A DNA stretch of 64,000 bases from Flavobacterium frigidimaris (GTDB lineage: Bacteria > Bacteroidota > Bacteroidia > Flavobacteriales > Flavobacteriaceae). The DNA is taken from positions 60,236 through 124,235 of the forward strand of contig FQWG01000016.1 of the NCBI GenBank assembly GCA_900129595.1, read 5' to 3'. Under the pieces are notes generated by a model, which did no database searches, had not been told where the DNA came from, and worked only from the letters and a program-made list of their open reading frames with translations. Both the position numbers and the translations under genes were made by a program. Below, piece by piece: positions 52,816 through 61,785 of the stretch (its first letter is position 1; each line of letters opens with the position of its first letter).

Positions 52816-54270
52816 ATGAAAAGTGAAACCTTAACAACAGAACAATTTTATACGTCGAAATCAGATCTTAATAACGAACAAGCCTTAAACAGTTCCATTT
52901 TTCGTATTAGTAATGATCATGTAGCAACAAAAAAAGTAAGCGAGCGCACCAAAAGTAAGTTTGGGTTATTTGTGCTGGTAAGTACTTTTATCTTAATGTT
53001 TGTTGGAGCTTATTCTGTCTATCATATGCAGGACGACTTTGATCAGTTTCAGATTGAGCGTCTGAACTCAAATTGGGGACTTCCGTTTTTGATCATTGCG
53101 GGATTGTTATTTTTCTTTCAAACAGGAGTTTTCTTGTATAATTTATACTTGTATTTTAACTACAAACCAATCGAATCTGTGTCAGACGAAATGCTGCCAA
53201 CAGTGACAGTAATTGTTCCTGCGTATAACGAAGGAAAACTGGTTTGGGATACTTTAATGAGTTTGGCCGAAAGTGATTTTCCGGCACATAAATTAGAGAT
53301 ATTAGCCGTTGATGACGGAAGTAAAGATGATACATGGTACTGGATGCAACAGGCTAAAATAAAATTAGGAGATCGTTTAACGATTTTTCAACAACCGGCA
53401 AATGCAGGAAAACGTCACGCTTTGTACCGTGGGTTTGAATTAGGAATGGGAGAAATTTTTGTAACGGTAGATAGTGATTCAATCGTTAAAAAAGATACTC
53501 TTAGAAACCTGGTAAGTCCGTTTGTAGTAGATGAAAAATGTGGCGCAGTAGCTGGAAACGTGCATGTGTTAAACAGTAAAAAAGCGATCCTGCCAAAAAT
53601 GCTGAATGTAAGTTTCGTAATGAGTTTTGAGTTTATGCGTTCTGCCGAAAGCAAATTGGGTTCTGTACTTTGTACTCCCGGAGCAGCAGCAGCTTACAGA
53701 AAAACTTCGGTTTTCGCATGTCTTGACGAATGGATCAACCAGACTTTTATGGGACAGCCATCTGACATTGGAGAAGATCGCGCCATGACCAATATGATCC
53801 TGAAACAAGGACAGCATGTATTGTTTCAAAGAAATGCTTATGTATTGACTAACGTTCCGGAAGAATACACTGGATTATATAAAATGTTTATCAGATGGAG
53901 CAGAAGTAATGTGCGTGAAAACATTGCTATGGCAAAATATGTATTTACAGATTTTAGAGAAGGATCTAAATTTGGTTCAAGACTTTTATGGCTGAACCAG
54001 GCACTAAGAATTGTTATGGCGTATCCATTTATGCTTTTTATGTTCTTTTTTATCGCCATACATCCGTTGTTGTTTTTAAGTTCAACACTTTTAGGAATCT
54101 TAATCGTATCGAGTTTTCCGGTTTTGTTTTATGCCAAGAGATACAACTTGTCTGATTCGCTTTGGGCGTATTCGTACAGTGTTTTTTATACCTTCAGCTT
54201 ATTCTGGATTACACCTTACGCCATCGTTACCGCCAATAAAAGAGGCTGGTTGACACGTGGTTTAGTTTAA
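52816..54270 (+). CDS. Processive family 2 glycosyltransferase, membrane-bound, 484 aa
   Basis: Two N-terminal membrane helices (about 54-72 and 92-115), a GT-A catalytic domain (about 130-350) and at least three C-terminal helices. Catalytic landmarks: EILAVDDGSKDDTW (first Asp), TVDSDSIV (DxD), GEDRAMTNMI (base), and the RW motif in FIRWSRSNVRE. This is the hyaluronan/chitin synthase-like (NodC/BcsA-type) organisation, making and secreting a polysaccharide or N-acyl sugar chain. It is not in an obvious capsule operon. A strong terminator follows. Confidence 0.92.
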   Translation: MKSETLTTEQFYTSKSDLNNEQALNSSIFRISNDHVATKKVSERTKSKFGLFVLVSTFILMFVGAYSVYHMQDDFDQFQIERLNSNWGLPFLIIAGLLFFFQTGVFLYNLYLYFNYKPIESVSDEMLPTVTVIVPAYNEGKLVWDTLMSLAESDFPAHKLEILAVDDGSKDDTWYWMQQAKIKLGDRLTIFQQPANAGKRHALYRGFELGMGEIFVTVDSDSIVKKDTLRNLVSPFVVDEKCGAVAGNVHVLNSKKAILPKMLNVSFVMSFEFMRSAESKLGSVLCTPGAAAAYRKTSVFACLDEWINQTFMGQPSDIGEDRAMTNMILKQGQHVLFQRNAYVLTNVPEEYTGLYKMFIRWSRSNVRENIAMAKYVFTDFREGSKFGSRLLWLNQALRIVMAYPFMLFMFFFIAIHPLLFLSSTLLGILIVSSFPVLFYAKRYNLSDSLWAYSYSVFYTFSLFWITPYAIVTANKRGWLTRGLV

Positions 54271-54319
54271 AAATTAAATATTAGAATTAGATTAGAAATA
54301 GAAATTAGATTATGTTTTT

Positions 54320-54359
54320 AAAACTCCTGTTCATTTTTTGGACAGGAGTTTTTTTTTAT
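54320..54359 (+). terminator. Terminator after the glycosyltransferase
   Basis: AAACTCCTGT (54321-54330) pairs perfectly with ACAGGAGTTT (54342-54351), followed by nine T. Confidence 0.9.
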
Positions 54360-54370
54360 TTACTATTTTT

Positions 54371-54452
54371 TTTCAGGAGCTAATCCCGTTCTTCGTTCCA
54401 ATCTTTTGCGGCGAACGCCTTCGCAAAAGGATTTCCACTTCTATCAGGGCTC
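54371..54452 (-). repeat. Structured repeat (AGCCCTGATAGAAG family), copy 2, inverted
   Basis: On the reverse strand AGCCCTGATAGAAGTGGAAA is followed by a hairpin TTTTGCG/CGCAAAA and ends TAGCTCCTGAAAAAAA. The stem differs in sequence from copy 1 but keeps its position. Immediately after lie further repeat fragments (54480-54625, CTTCGTCTGTTCGCGATCGC and GAAATGACA segments) without a gene. Confidence 0.7.
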
Positions 54453-54760
54453 GTTTTCATAAGACGATTTAGGATTGACGTCTGGTTTGCCATCCCGAGT
54501 AGCGAAGGATCGCCACAAATAGCTCCCACAATTTTGGGAAAATACTTTGCGCTAATTTCTTGGAGAGATCTACTTCGTCTGTTCGCGATCGCTCGGGTCT
54601 CCTCCGAAATGACATACTTTGATGATATACTTTGTTGAACTCTTAACTTATCGTATTTCAAACATAGACCGTAGTTTCAAACATAGGGAAACGAATCTTC
54701 TGAAGCCTCAGGATAAAACCTGTCGGATTTGTCAATAAAAATAATTTCAAAAAAACAATT

Positions 54761-54786
54761 AATAAAAGAATGTTCATTCATTTATT
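54761..54786. promoter_or_regulatory. Putative TetR operator
   Basis: A 26-base palindrome AATAAA-A-GAATG-TT-CATTC-A-TTTATT with one mismatched pair. It lies 5 bases upstream of the TATATTTG -7 box and 27 bases before the TetR start codon, so the encoded repressor is well placed to bind and block its own operon. Confidence 0.75.
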
Positions 54787-54790
54787 GTTT

Positions 54791-54798
54791 TATATTTG
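54791..54798 (+). promoter_or_regulatory. -7 promoter box of the TetR/MFS operon
   Basis: TATATTTG, exact TAnnTTTG, 15 bases before the start codon at 54813. A short AAAGGAG lies directly before the start and acts as a good ribosome binding site. Confidence 0.75.
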
Positions 54799-54812
54799 CA
54801 AAAAAAAGGAGT

Positions 54813-55409
54813 ATGAGAGTAAGAGATGCAGACAAGGAAAAGTTGGTAATCGAAATGGCGATCGATCAGATTGTACGTGACGGATTTCAGGGTTTCAGTA
54901 TGAATAAGCTTGCGAAGGCCTGTTCGATATCAGTAGGCACACTCTATATTTACTATAAAGACAAAGATGATTTAATACAAAAAATAGGTGCTGTTACGGC
55001 ACTTCAATTTTTTACCAGTACGGTAAAAAATTTTTCCCCAAAAATGTCATTTGAAGAAGGATTATGGAAGCAATGGGAAAACCGCGCGGCATTTACCATG
55101 AAATACCCGAAGGAAGTTGCTTTTTTTGAAATCATCAAACATTCGCCTCACTCAGAAATTATTTTGGATTCTATTAAAGAGTTTGCAGATTTCAGAATGA
55201 TTATGAAGGAGTTTATTGATAACGGACTGCGTAATAAAGAACTGGTCCCAATGACATTTGAAGCTTTTTGGTCTGTCGCCTACGGACCATTATACACGCT
55301 TCTGAACTTGCATACTGAGGGTAAGAGTATGGGAGGAAAACCGTTCAAACTTACCAAAGAAATTATGAAAGAAGCTTTTAGCCGAACCATAAAAGCTTTA
55401 AAACCATGA
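54813..55409 (+). CDS. TetR/AcrR family transcriptional repressor, 198 aa
   Basis: Start MRVRDADKEKLVIEMAIDQI, fixed by the AAAGGAG and the -7 box; the longer frame would overlap the operator. N-terminal HTH (about 10-55): GFQGFSMNKLAKACSISVGT followed by LYIYYKDKDDLIQKIG, the standard TetR recognition region. The C-terminal ligand domain is helical with Met/Phe-rich pockets. It leads an operon with a 75-residue protein and an MFS exporter, so it probably derepresses the exporter on binding a toxic compound. Confidence 0.93.
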   Translation: MRVRDADKEKLVIEMAIDQIVRDGFQGFSMNKLAKACSISVGTLYIYYKDKDDLIQKIGAVTALQFFTSTVKNFSPKMSFEEGLWKQWENRAAFTMKYPKEVAFFEIIKHSPHSEIILDSIKEFADFRMIMKEFIDNGLRNKELVPMTFEAFWSVAYGPLYTLLNLHTEGKSMGGKPFKLTKEIMKEAFSRTIKALKP

Positions 55410-55415
55410 AAAATT

Positions 55416-55643
55416 ATGGAAACAGATTTAAATACGATACACGTTTTTAAAACAAATATTGCCACTGTAGATCCGAATTGTCAGCTGCGTAAAACGCTCG
55501 ACGACCATCAGGATATAAAGCAATGGAGTATCGATCACGAAGATGTCGATTGCGTTCTTCGTGTTGTTTCAGATGTACTGCAACCTGAAACCATCATTGG
55601 TATGATCAACGATTTTGGTCATGAATGCCAGGAATTAAATTAA
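55416..55643 (+). CDS. Small ferredoxin-like-fold (HMA-like) protein without CxxC, 75 aa
   Basis: A short protein with predicted beta-alpha-beta-beta-alpha-beta order (TIHVFKTNIAT; DHQDIKQWSIDHEDVDCVLR; VVSDVLQPETIIGMINDFGH). It looks like a heavy-metal-associated fold that lacks the CxxC metal site; Cys at about 22, 46 and 70 are scattered. It begins 6 bases after the TetR stop and ends 21 bases before the MFS gene, so it belongs to the operon. Such genes commonly travel with TetR/MFS pairs in flavobacteria. The function is unknown. Confidence 0.7.
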   Translation: METDLNTIHVFKTNIATVDPNCQLRKTLDDHQDIKQWSIDHEDVDCVLRVVSDVLQPETIIGMINDFGHECQELN

Positions 55644-55664
55644 TAAAAAAAAATAAACCAGTTT

Positions 55665-56921
55665 ATGGAAAAAACGATAGGGGACAGCCCCGCTTTTACT
55701 TTTTACCAAAAAATCATCATCGCCATTCTGGCACTTTTGCAGTTTACTGTAATACTCGATTTTATGGTTATTTCTCCGTTGGGAGATATCTTAATGAAAC
55801 ACCTTGATATGACCACGGCAAACTTTGGTTTTGCAGTTTCTGCCTACGCTTTCAGTGCCGGAATTTCAGGATTATTGGCAGCAGGTTTTGCAGACCGCTT
55901 TGACCGAAAAAAACTGCTGATATTCTTTTATACAGGATTTATCATTGGTACCGTTTTCTGTGCCTTATCAACCAGTTATTTTACGTTGCTGATGGCAAGA
56001 ATTGTTACGGGACTTTTTGGCGGTGTCATTGGTTCTGTTTCTTTGGCGATCGTAACAGATTTATTCGTGATTCATCAAAGAGGCCGCGTGATGGGATTCA
56101 TACAAATGGCATTTGCAACAAGTCAGATTTTAGGAATTCCGGTTGGTTTGTATTTTGCGAATAACTGGGGATGGCATTCGGCATTTATTATGATCGCCGT
56201 TTTAGGAGCTTTGATTCTTATTGCGATTATCACCCAAATGCAGCCTATAACGAAACATTTGGAAGTACAGTCAGACAAAAATCCTTTCCTGCATCTTTGG
56301 CATACGATAAGCAATAAACAATATCAGATAGGTTTTGCTTCTATCGCATTTCTTTCTGTCGGGGGGTTTATGCTGCAGCCTTTCGGGAGCGCCTTTTTGG
56401 TCAACAACATTCACATTAGCCAGCTCGAATTGCCAATGGTATTTTTCTTTACCGGGCTTTCCGTACTCTTTATCATGCCTTTGGTTGGAAAACTAAGTGA
56501 TAAAGTCAGTAAGTTCAAATTGTTTGCGGCAGGTTCGGTCATTTCGATCATTATGATTTTAATTTACACCAATCTGAATCCTATTCCGCTATGGGAAATC
56601 GTAGTGATCAATATGATTTTGTTTATGGGAATCATGAGCCGTATGATTCCTGCAACAACATTAAACACTGCTATTCCGGGATTAGAAGATCGAGGTGCTT
56701 ATATGTCAATATCTTCTTCATTACAGCAAATCGCGGGTGGAATTGCAGCGGTTTGTGCCGGATATATTGTACATCAGGAAACGAAAACGTCACCATTAGA
56801 AAATTACGATATACTGGGATATGTAATTGCTGTGATCACGGCACTTTCGATTTTGTTAATCTGGAGAGTAAATCAGTTAGTGAAGAAAAGAGAGACTGAT
56901 GCGAGAGAAATAAAGATCTAA
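55665..56921 (+). CDS. MFS drug/metabolite exporter (DHA1-like), 418 aa
   Basis: Twelve membrane helices with the major facilitator motif A-like loop GFADRFDRKKLLIFFYTGFI after TM2 and motif C-like region in TM5 (LGIPVGLYFANNWGWHSAFI). The N-terminal VILDFMVISPLGDILMKHLD resembles DHA1-type arabinose/drug efflux proteins. It is the last gene of the TetR operon; a terminator follows. Substrate unknown, probably a toxic compound sensed by the TetR protein. Confidence 0.93.
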   Translation: MEKTIGDSPAFTFYQKIIIAILALLQFTVILDFMVISPLGDILMKHLDMTTANFGFAVSAYAFSAGISGLLAAGFADRFDRKKLLIFFYTGFIIGTVFCALSTSYFTLLMARIVTGLFGGVIGSVSLAIVTDLFVIHQRGRVMGFIQMAFATSQILGIPVGLYFANNWGWHSAFIMIAVLGALILIAIITQMQPITKHLEVQSDKNPFLHLWHTISNKQYQIGFASIAFLSVGGFMLQPFGSAFLVNNIHISQLELPMVFFFTGLSVLFIMPLVGKLSDKVSKFKLFAAGSVISIIMILIYTNLNPIPLWEIVVINMILFMGIMSRMIPATTLNTAIPGLEDRGAYMSISSSLQQIAGGIAAVCAGYIVHQETKTSPLENYDILGYVIAVITALSILLIWRVNQLVKKRETDAREIKI

Positions 56922-56942
56922 TACAATTATTTAAAGAATATA

Positions 56943-56980
56943 AAAGACTGTCTGGAAAATTGGCAGTCTTTTTTTTTTTT
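56943..56980 (+). terminator. Terminator after the MFS gene
   Basis: AAAGACTG and CAGTCTTT pair around TCTGGAAAATTGG; a run of more than ten T follows. Confidence 0.85.
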
Positions 56981-57113
56981 ATGTTATTGCTGCATAAAAA
57001 GCGGGATCATGTTAGAAATCTTGTCCTTAGATGGCTAATCCTTGTCGGTTACGCGTGTGATTTCTCCTTTGTTGAAATGGCAAAAAAAAATATTAACCAA
57101 TTAAAAAAATCAT

Positions 57114-58166
57114 TCAAATACTTGCTAGCTGTAGTGATGCCGGATCAATGTTTTGCGGTTCTTCTATTTTGCCGGTAACGGTTTTAAGAAAATCGTTTAC
57201 GTTGTCGATATAGAGTAATATTCTTTTAGGTTCTTTTGAGATTCCAAACGGTAAAGCAACTTTAATATTTTCTTTTAATTCAATTGAAACATTGTGAGGT
57301 TCTAACTTGCCGAGTAATGCAAATTTTACAAGTTCACTGCTTTTCTCATAATCCCCTTCGAATTTTTGTATGGAAGCAATTGAATCAAAACGCAGTTCTA
57401 AAGTATCAAAAAGCCCATATCTAATTATCATTTTTTGAGATAAAACAAGATGACTTCTGAACAAAACTGCTTTTAAATGACCAATCAGATTGATTAAAAC
57501 ATAAACATGAAGAACCAGTAAAACAAGAGAGACCGTTTTATTCCGGGAAATCAGAAGAAAATGTAAACCGACGGCTTCAAAAACAGAAACAAGCATCAAA
57601 CCAATATACACGGCACTAACGCCACTTTCTTTATAACCTGTAAAATTATTTTTAGTGATAGTATTGTTATGATTTCGGGTCCATTTTATAAAACAATAAT
57701 AGAAAGAACACACTTCAAAAGATATCATTTTTCCTAATTTTTTAAATTTTATAGCTTCTTGCAAAGCATTCGAAATGATGCCATATTCGTCTTGTTCGAT
57801 ATTATTTTTTTGCTTTACAGACCTTCTGAAGTTTTTTATAAATTGAAAAGCTTTCCACGTTAAATAGAGTAGAAAGGCAATGTTCAAATAGATTTTTAAC
57901 TGAAAGAGGGCTTCAAAAAAATCACCTTCCATCCGGAATATAAAAGGCGTAATTTTAAAAACAGAGTAAAAAACAAACCAGAAAGTAAATTCAGTTTGTT
58001 TTTTTCTTGTCAATACATAATATAACAAAGGTGTTACGATCAGAAATAATGCAGTTGATGCAGAAAGTAAAATGGAATTATTTTGGATAAAATCACTAAA
58101 ACTTATTGCGGCTATAACAATTTCTATTACAGTAAAGACAAGTAAGGAGCTGTATTTCTTTAGCAT
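57114..58166 (-). CDS. Hypothetical polytopic membrane protein, 350 aa
   Basis: About seven membrane helices (residues 8-30, 32-52, 58-75, 85-105, 185-205, 210-235 and nearby) and a cytoplasmic C-terminal domain with beta pattern (RYGLFDTLELRFDSIASIQK; LLGKLEPHNVSIELKENIKV) similar to a bPH-like domain. Relatives in Bacteroidetes are often mislabelled as carotene monooxygenases. No catalytic motif is seen. Single gene on the reverse strand, convergent with the MFS operon. The function is unknown. Confidence 0.75.
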   Translation of the reverse strand: MLKKYSSLLVFTVIEIVIAAISFSDFIQNNSILLSASTALFLIVTPLLYYVLTRKKQTEFTFWFVFYSVFKITPFIFRMEGDFFEALFQLKIYLNIAFLLYLTWKAFQFIKNFRRSVKQKNNIEQDEYGIISNALQEAIKFKKLGKMISFEVCSFYYCFIKWTRNHNNTITKNNFTGYKESGVSAVYIGLMLVSVFEAVGLHFLLISRNKTVSLVLLVLHVYVLINLIGHLKAVLFRSHLVLSQKMIIRYGLFDTLELRFDSIASIQKFEGDYEKSSELVKFALLGKLEPHNVSIELKENIKVALPFGISKEPKRILLYIDNVNDFLKTVTGKIEEPQNIDPASLQLASI

Positions 58167-58219
58167 AAAGTGTGGTATACTTTTTACCTTAAAAGTAGCA
58201 ATTTTATGAATGTGTTAAA

Positions 58220-58603
58220 CTATATCTTTATCTGTTTTTTCGGTGAATAAAAATAAACTGTCATTGTATTTACAAAAGCCAGTATCCATAAAACAGGGCT
58301 GCTTAAAAAACTTTGATAGCCCCTTCCGTTTGGAATTTCAACAAGAGGAACTGTAATCAGAAGATCTAATAACAATGCAGTTCCTGACATGACAACTCCC
58401 AATGTCAAAGCATTTGTCCGGTAATTCTTTTTATAATAAAACTTTGCTGCACCGGAAGCGTAAAGAGCAATCAGCATCATTACAATTGCAGCCTGGATCA
58501 GGAATTGATCTTTTAGGATTACGATATTTTCTAAAAGATAAAACGAGATACTCACAAACAACCAAACTAAAAACCCTGAAAATAGTGCTCTGGTATATTT
58601 CAT
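58220..58603 (-). CDS. Four-helix membrane protein (DUF5367-like), 127 aa
   Basis: Start MKYTRALFSGFLVWLFVSIS, chosen because a longer frame would overlap the upstream NmrA gene. Four hydrophobic helices are evident (about 8-28, 33-52, 68-90, 98-118). The opening K-x-x-x-x-GF-x-VWLFVS-x-S resembles DUF5367 proteins. It begins 10 bases after the NmrA-type gene on the same strand and completes an AraC/NmrA/membrane protein group. The function is unknown. Confidence 0.7.
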   Translation of the reverse strand: MKYTRALFSGFLVWLFVSISFYLLENIVILKDQFLIQAAIVMMLIALYASGAAKFYYKKNYRTNALTLGVVMSGTALLLDLLITVPLVEIPNGRGYQSFLSSPVLWILAFVNTMTVYFYSPKKQIKI

Positions 58604-58613
58604 AATAGGGGTT

Positions 58614-59441
58614 TTAGATATTCCAGATTCCGGTTTCAGCCGTTTCTTGTGCATAAGCAGAAAAACGTTTTGCTTTCCTGCCCAGTACTTTTTCTATGTC
58701 AGAAGTTATGTTTGAATTTCTGCCGTCTAATACCTCTTTAAAAAGATAATTCACCAGCCAGATATTATCTTCAGGAACCTGATAGTCTCTGAGCATTTGA
58801 ATGTATTCTGCTAAAGATATTCCCTGAAAAGAGATTTTTCTTCCGCTGGCATTGGCAATTTCGTTTACAGCTAGTTCAAAAGTCAATAATTCCGGACCAG
58901 TCAATTCATAGGTTTGTCCGTTGTGTTTATCGTCTAAAAGAGAAAGTGCAACTACCTCAGCGATATCATCAGCATCTGTAAAAGGTTCTAAAGCTTCGGT
59001 TCTTGGTAAAGCGACGATTCCTGCTAAAATAGGCTCTAAAAAGAAGCTTTCGCTAAAGTTTTGACTGAACCAGCCCGCGCGGACAATCGTCCAGTTTTTG
59101 GCATTTTGCTTTACGATTTCCTCGCAAAGCTGAGCTTCTTTTTCGCCCCTTCCGGATAATAAAACTATTTTTTGTACCCCGCATTTTGTAGCGAGAAGAC
59201 TAAATTCTTGAATTGATGCTGTGGCTGATGGAATGGCAAGATCAGGTTGAAAAGTAATGTACACCGAATTAATGTCTTCAAGAACTTTTTCCCATGTTTC
59301 CGGTTTTTCCCAGTCAAAAGGGATTTTGGCGTTTCTCGAACCCGGACGAATTTCGATAGTGCCTGTTTTTTCTAGTATTTCAACTACTCTGCGTCCTGTT
59401 TTTCCGTTGGAACCCAGGACTAAAATTTTTGTATTTTTCAT
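58614..59441 (-). CDS. NAD(P)-binding NmrA-like protein, 275 aa
   Basis: A Rossmann-fold protein: KNTKILVLGSNGKTGRRVVE carries the GxxGxxG nucleotide loop (GSNGKTGR) at residues 9-16. It continues with VYITFQPD and IVLLSGRGEKEA strands and a C-terminal ligand-binding part (FKEVLDGRNSNITSDIEKVL). This is the NmrA/NAD(P)H-binding atypical SDR group, some of which reduce quinones or ketones and others sense redox. It lies downstream of an AraC-type regulator gene (71 bases) and is probably controlled by it. Confidence 0.88.
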   Translation of the reverse strand: MKNTKILVLGSNGKTGRRVVEILEKTGTIEIRPGSRNAKIPFDWEKPETWEKVLEDINSVYITFQPDLAIPSATASIQEFSLLATKCGVQKIVLLSGRGEKEAQLCEEIVKQNAKNWTIVRAGWFSQNFSESFFLEPILAGIVALPRTEALEPFTDADDIAEVVALSLLDDKHNGQTYELTGPELLTFELAVNEIANASGRKISFQGISLAEYIQMLRDYQVPEDNIWLVNYLFKEVLDGRNSNITSDIEKVLGRKAKRFSAYAQETAETGIWNI

Positions 59442-59512
59442 ATCAATATTTTTTAAATGAATACTGATACAAAGGTGTTGAGACTAAAAAAGAATCATTT
59501 GTCCTAAAAGAA

Positions 59513-60391
59513 TTAAGATTTGTCTGAAAGGAATTGTTGCCGAACTTCATTGGGACGCATTCCGAATTTTTTATGAAAGGCATTCGAGAATGAACTTAAA
59601 CTTTCGTAACCCACTTCCCAGGCAGATTCCTGCACTGTTTTTTCGCTGTCACGAAGCAATTCATAGGCTTTGTGCAATCGTTCTTCCTGAACAAATTTAA
59701 AAACCGGAATACCAAAAAGTTCTTTAAAATTCTTTTTGAGTTTGTTACTGTTCAGGCCTACCATTTGGGATAATTGGGTAATCGAAGGTGGTTTTGAGTA
59801 ACTGTTGGTCACAATTTCTTTGGCTTTATAGAGTTTGTTTTTATCGATTTCGGAGAAATCAATTTTTGTACCTGTTGCAAGAAGTGCATAAAAATGGGCT
59901 AAAAGTTCATTGATCTGACTTTTTAGGAATAACAATCTCGTATTTCCGGTATAAGTGGTGTTAAAGATTTTCTGAACGGCTACCTGCATGTCTAAAGTCA
60001 TATAAAAAGAAGGGCCTTTTACAAAATGTTCTTTCGGATTCAGTAATTCAGGAAGGTAGTTTTCGAAAATCTCTTTTTCGGCAGGAGGCAAAGTATGGAG
60101 GTGTTTGGGTTTTGTGAAAATACTGATCGACTGCAAAGGTTTGTCAGGTTCTATTTTATGCGAGAAAGCTACTTTTTGATTCCCAAAAAAGCAAATTGCC
60201 AAACCGGTCGTATTCATTAAATATTTGGTTTGATCGTTATGTTTAATTTCCAGCTCGACATTGCCCGAACCATAAAATGCAAATCCCACAGCATCACCAT
60301 CGATCTCACATTGCTGAACAAATGTTTTATCAGTATTCGATTGTTCGATTAAAACAATAAAATCATTTAATTCGATGATATCTGTTGTCAT
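59513..60391 (-). CDS. AraC family transcriptional regulator, 292 aa
   Basis: The C-terminal double HTH (about 190-290) is clear: KEIVTNSYSKPPSITQLSQM, VGLNSNKLKKNFKELFGIPV and QESAWEVGYESLSSFSNAFH, then KKFGMRPNEVRQQF. The N-terminal half is a cupin-like sensor (FYGSGNVELEIKHNDQTKYL; TGLAICFFGNQKVAFSHKIE). It starts the reverse-strand group with NmrA and the DUF5367-like gene. The inducer is unknown. Confidence 0.92.
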   Translation of the reverse strand: MTTDIIELNDFIVLIEQSNTDKTFVQQCEIDGDAVGFAFYGSGNVELEIKHNDQTKYLMNTTGLAICFFGNQKVAFSHKIEPDKPLQSISIFTKPKHLHTLPPAEKEIFENYLPELLNPKEHFVKGPSFYMTLDMQVAVQKIFNTTYTGNTRLLFLKSQINELLAHFYALLATGTKIDFSEIDKNKLYKAKEIVTNSYSKPPSITQLSQMVGLNSNKLKKNFKELFGIPVFKFVQEERLHKAYELLRDSEKTVQESAWEVGYESLSSFSNAFHKKFGMRPNEVRQQFLSDKS

Positions 60392-60460
60392 GGATTTTTA
60401 TTGGTATTATATAGTTAATTATTCATTTTAGTATATTTAGCTTTGGCTTCTGCAACTATT

Positions 60461-60525
60461 TTAACCACAAATTGCACAAATTTTTACAAATTAATTAGCG
60501 CTAATTTTGTGTAATTTGTGGTTAA
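60461..60525. repeat. Intergenic inverted repeat (ACCACAAATT family)
   Basis: TTAACCACAAATTGCACAAA faces TTTGTGTAATTTGTGGTTAA, with ATTAGCGCTAAT at the centre: a 65-base cruciform-type repeat in the 375-base gap 60392-60766. The rest of the gap holds AAATCCCAAA repeats (60645-60720) and the terminator. Confidence 0.75.
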
Positions 60526-60695
60526 TAAAAAGTACTGTAGACTTGCAGGCTTTCAATGTGCAACCAAAACGATGGACTTTTAGTTCAAAGTGGTTTAATG
60601 TTGGTCTCAAAAAAGCATGAAAAGTTACGATTTATTTCTAATAGCAAATCCCAAATTTTGAAATCCCAAATCCCAATTAGAAAAAACAAACTCCA

Positions 60696-60735
60696 AATAA
60701 AAAAAATCCCAAATTCCAATGAAGGAATTTGGGAT
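60696..60735 (-). terminator. Terminator of the metzincin/propeller operon
   Basis: On the reverse strand ATCCCAAATTCC and GGAATTTGGGAT pair around a six-base loop and are followed by eight T. Confidence 0.88.
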
Positions 60736-60766
60736 ATTTAGTTGCTGAAATTTCAGATTTCAATTT

Positions 60767-61771
60767 TTAATTCTGTTCTGCAATCTCTGATTTATTAAGT
60801 TTAATAACTCTGATTGTTTTGTTCGTGTTATCAGACAAAAACAAGCGATCGTATAGTTGCGCCACACCCAGAATGTTTCCAAAAGGATTTTGTCCCATAA
60901 TATCAGAAACATTTACACTTGCCGTATAATTGCGAGCCATGAAATCTGCTTTAGGATAGAGACGTAAATAATTAACGCTTCCTGAATTTTCTGAAGTAAT
61001 AGCCCAGTCTTTACTGAAGCTGATCGCAAATGGTTTAGTAGTAAAAGTAGAAGTTACCGGCTTCAAAGGCTCCGTAATCGAAGCCGCAGCATTGGCTTTG
61101 ATACCTGAAATTTCATAATACAAATAGCTTTTTGCATCTCTTCCCGCTACCACTAAATTGCCTGCTTCAACATCTAATGAATACACCTGATCAAAACCGT
61201 TTAGTGTATTTAGTTTGGCAATAGGCTTTAAATTCCATTCACTGGTTTCTGTAATTTGAGAAGTTTCAAAAATTTTAATAGACGTTTCTTTTTCCTTAAC
61301 GAAAACCAATCCGTCTTTTACCACAACACCAAAAACGTGTACAAAAGTTTGCCACCATTGCCCGTTTCCAACCGTACTGATTCCGGCATTCGTATTCTCA
61401 TCCATTACAAAAAGTCTTGAATCAACACTTCCGATATAAATTCGGCCATTGTCGACAGTAACAGAAGAAATTTTGGTAAACGGAATTGTAGTTGTTCCTT
61501 TTTTATATTCTGCAATGGTTTTGATATGTGCCAGAGTCACAGCGTTGAAAACTTCCAGCACATCACCATTCGCCACATATAATTTTTCGTTGGCGATCGT
61601 GATTCCTTTAGGATCTAAAGTTCCCGTTCCGTTCCCAATCTGAGCGGCTGTTATTGATGCTTCATCCGTAGGATAAAAGTAGTTGTATGTAGTGGGGTTT
61701 CCATCTGAAGAATCTTTGCTGCAGTTGGTAAACAGGCAAAGTAACAATAGTAAAAATGGTATTTTGTTCAT
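60767..61771 (-). CDS. Lipoprotein with beta-propeller-like repeats, 334 aa
   Basis: Start MNKIPFLLLLLCLFTNCSKD (lipobox FTNC); a longer frame would overlap the gene upstream. The mature chain has repeated blade-like units (ITIANEKLYVANGDVLEVFN; SVTVDNGRIYIGSVDSRLFV; VVKDGLVFVKEKETSIKIFE; LDVEAGNLVVAGRDAKSYLY), typical of a beta-propeller surface protein. It is the second gene of an operon, 14 bases after the metzincin-motif gene. It may bind a ligand or protein for that partner. The function is unknown. Confidence 0.8.
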   Translation of the reverse strand: MNKIPFLLLLLCLFTNCSKDSSDGNPTTYNYFYPTDEASITAAQIGNGTGTLDPKGITIANEKLYVANGDVLEVFNAVTLAHIKTIAEYKKGTTTIPFTKISSVTVDNGRIYIGSVDSRLFVMDENTNAGISTVGNGQWWQTFVHVFGVVVKDGLVFVKEKETSIKIFETSQITETSEWNLKPIAKLNTLNGFDQVYSLDVEAGNLVVAGRDAKSYLYYEISGIKANAAASITEPLKPVTSTFTTKPFAISFSKDWAITSENSGSVNYLRLYPKADFMARNYTASVNVSDIMGQNPFGNILGVAQLYDRLFLSDNTNKTIRVIKLNKSEIAEQN

Positions 61772-61785
61772 GATAGTTTTATAGG

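Noticed and set aside
54380..54661. 93-codon reverse-strand ORF after the glycosyltransferase
   Set aside because: It is made of intergenic repeat sequence (AGCCCTGATAGAAG and GAAATGACA families), not a gene.
56960..57178. 72-codon ORF after the MFS gene
   Set aside because: It starts within the T-run of a terminator and overlaps the end of the convergent membrane protein gene.
60645..60720. AAATCCCAAA repeats as a possible CRISPR-like array
   Set aside because: Units are short, irregular and without spacers of constant length; they are simple intergenic repeats next to a terminator.
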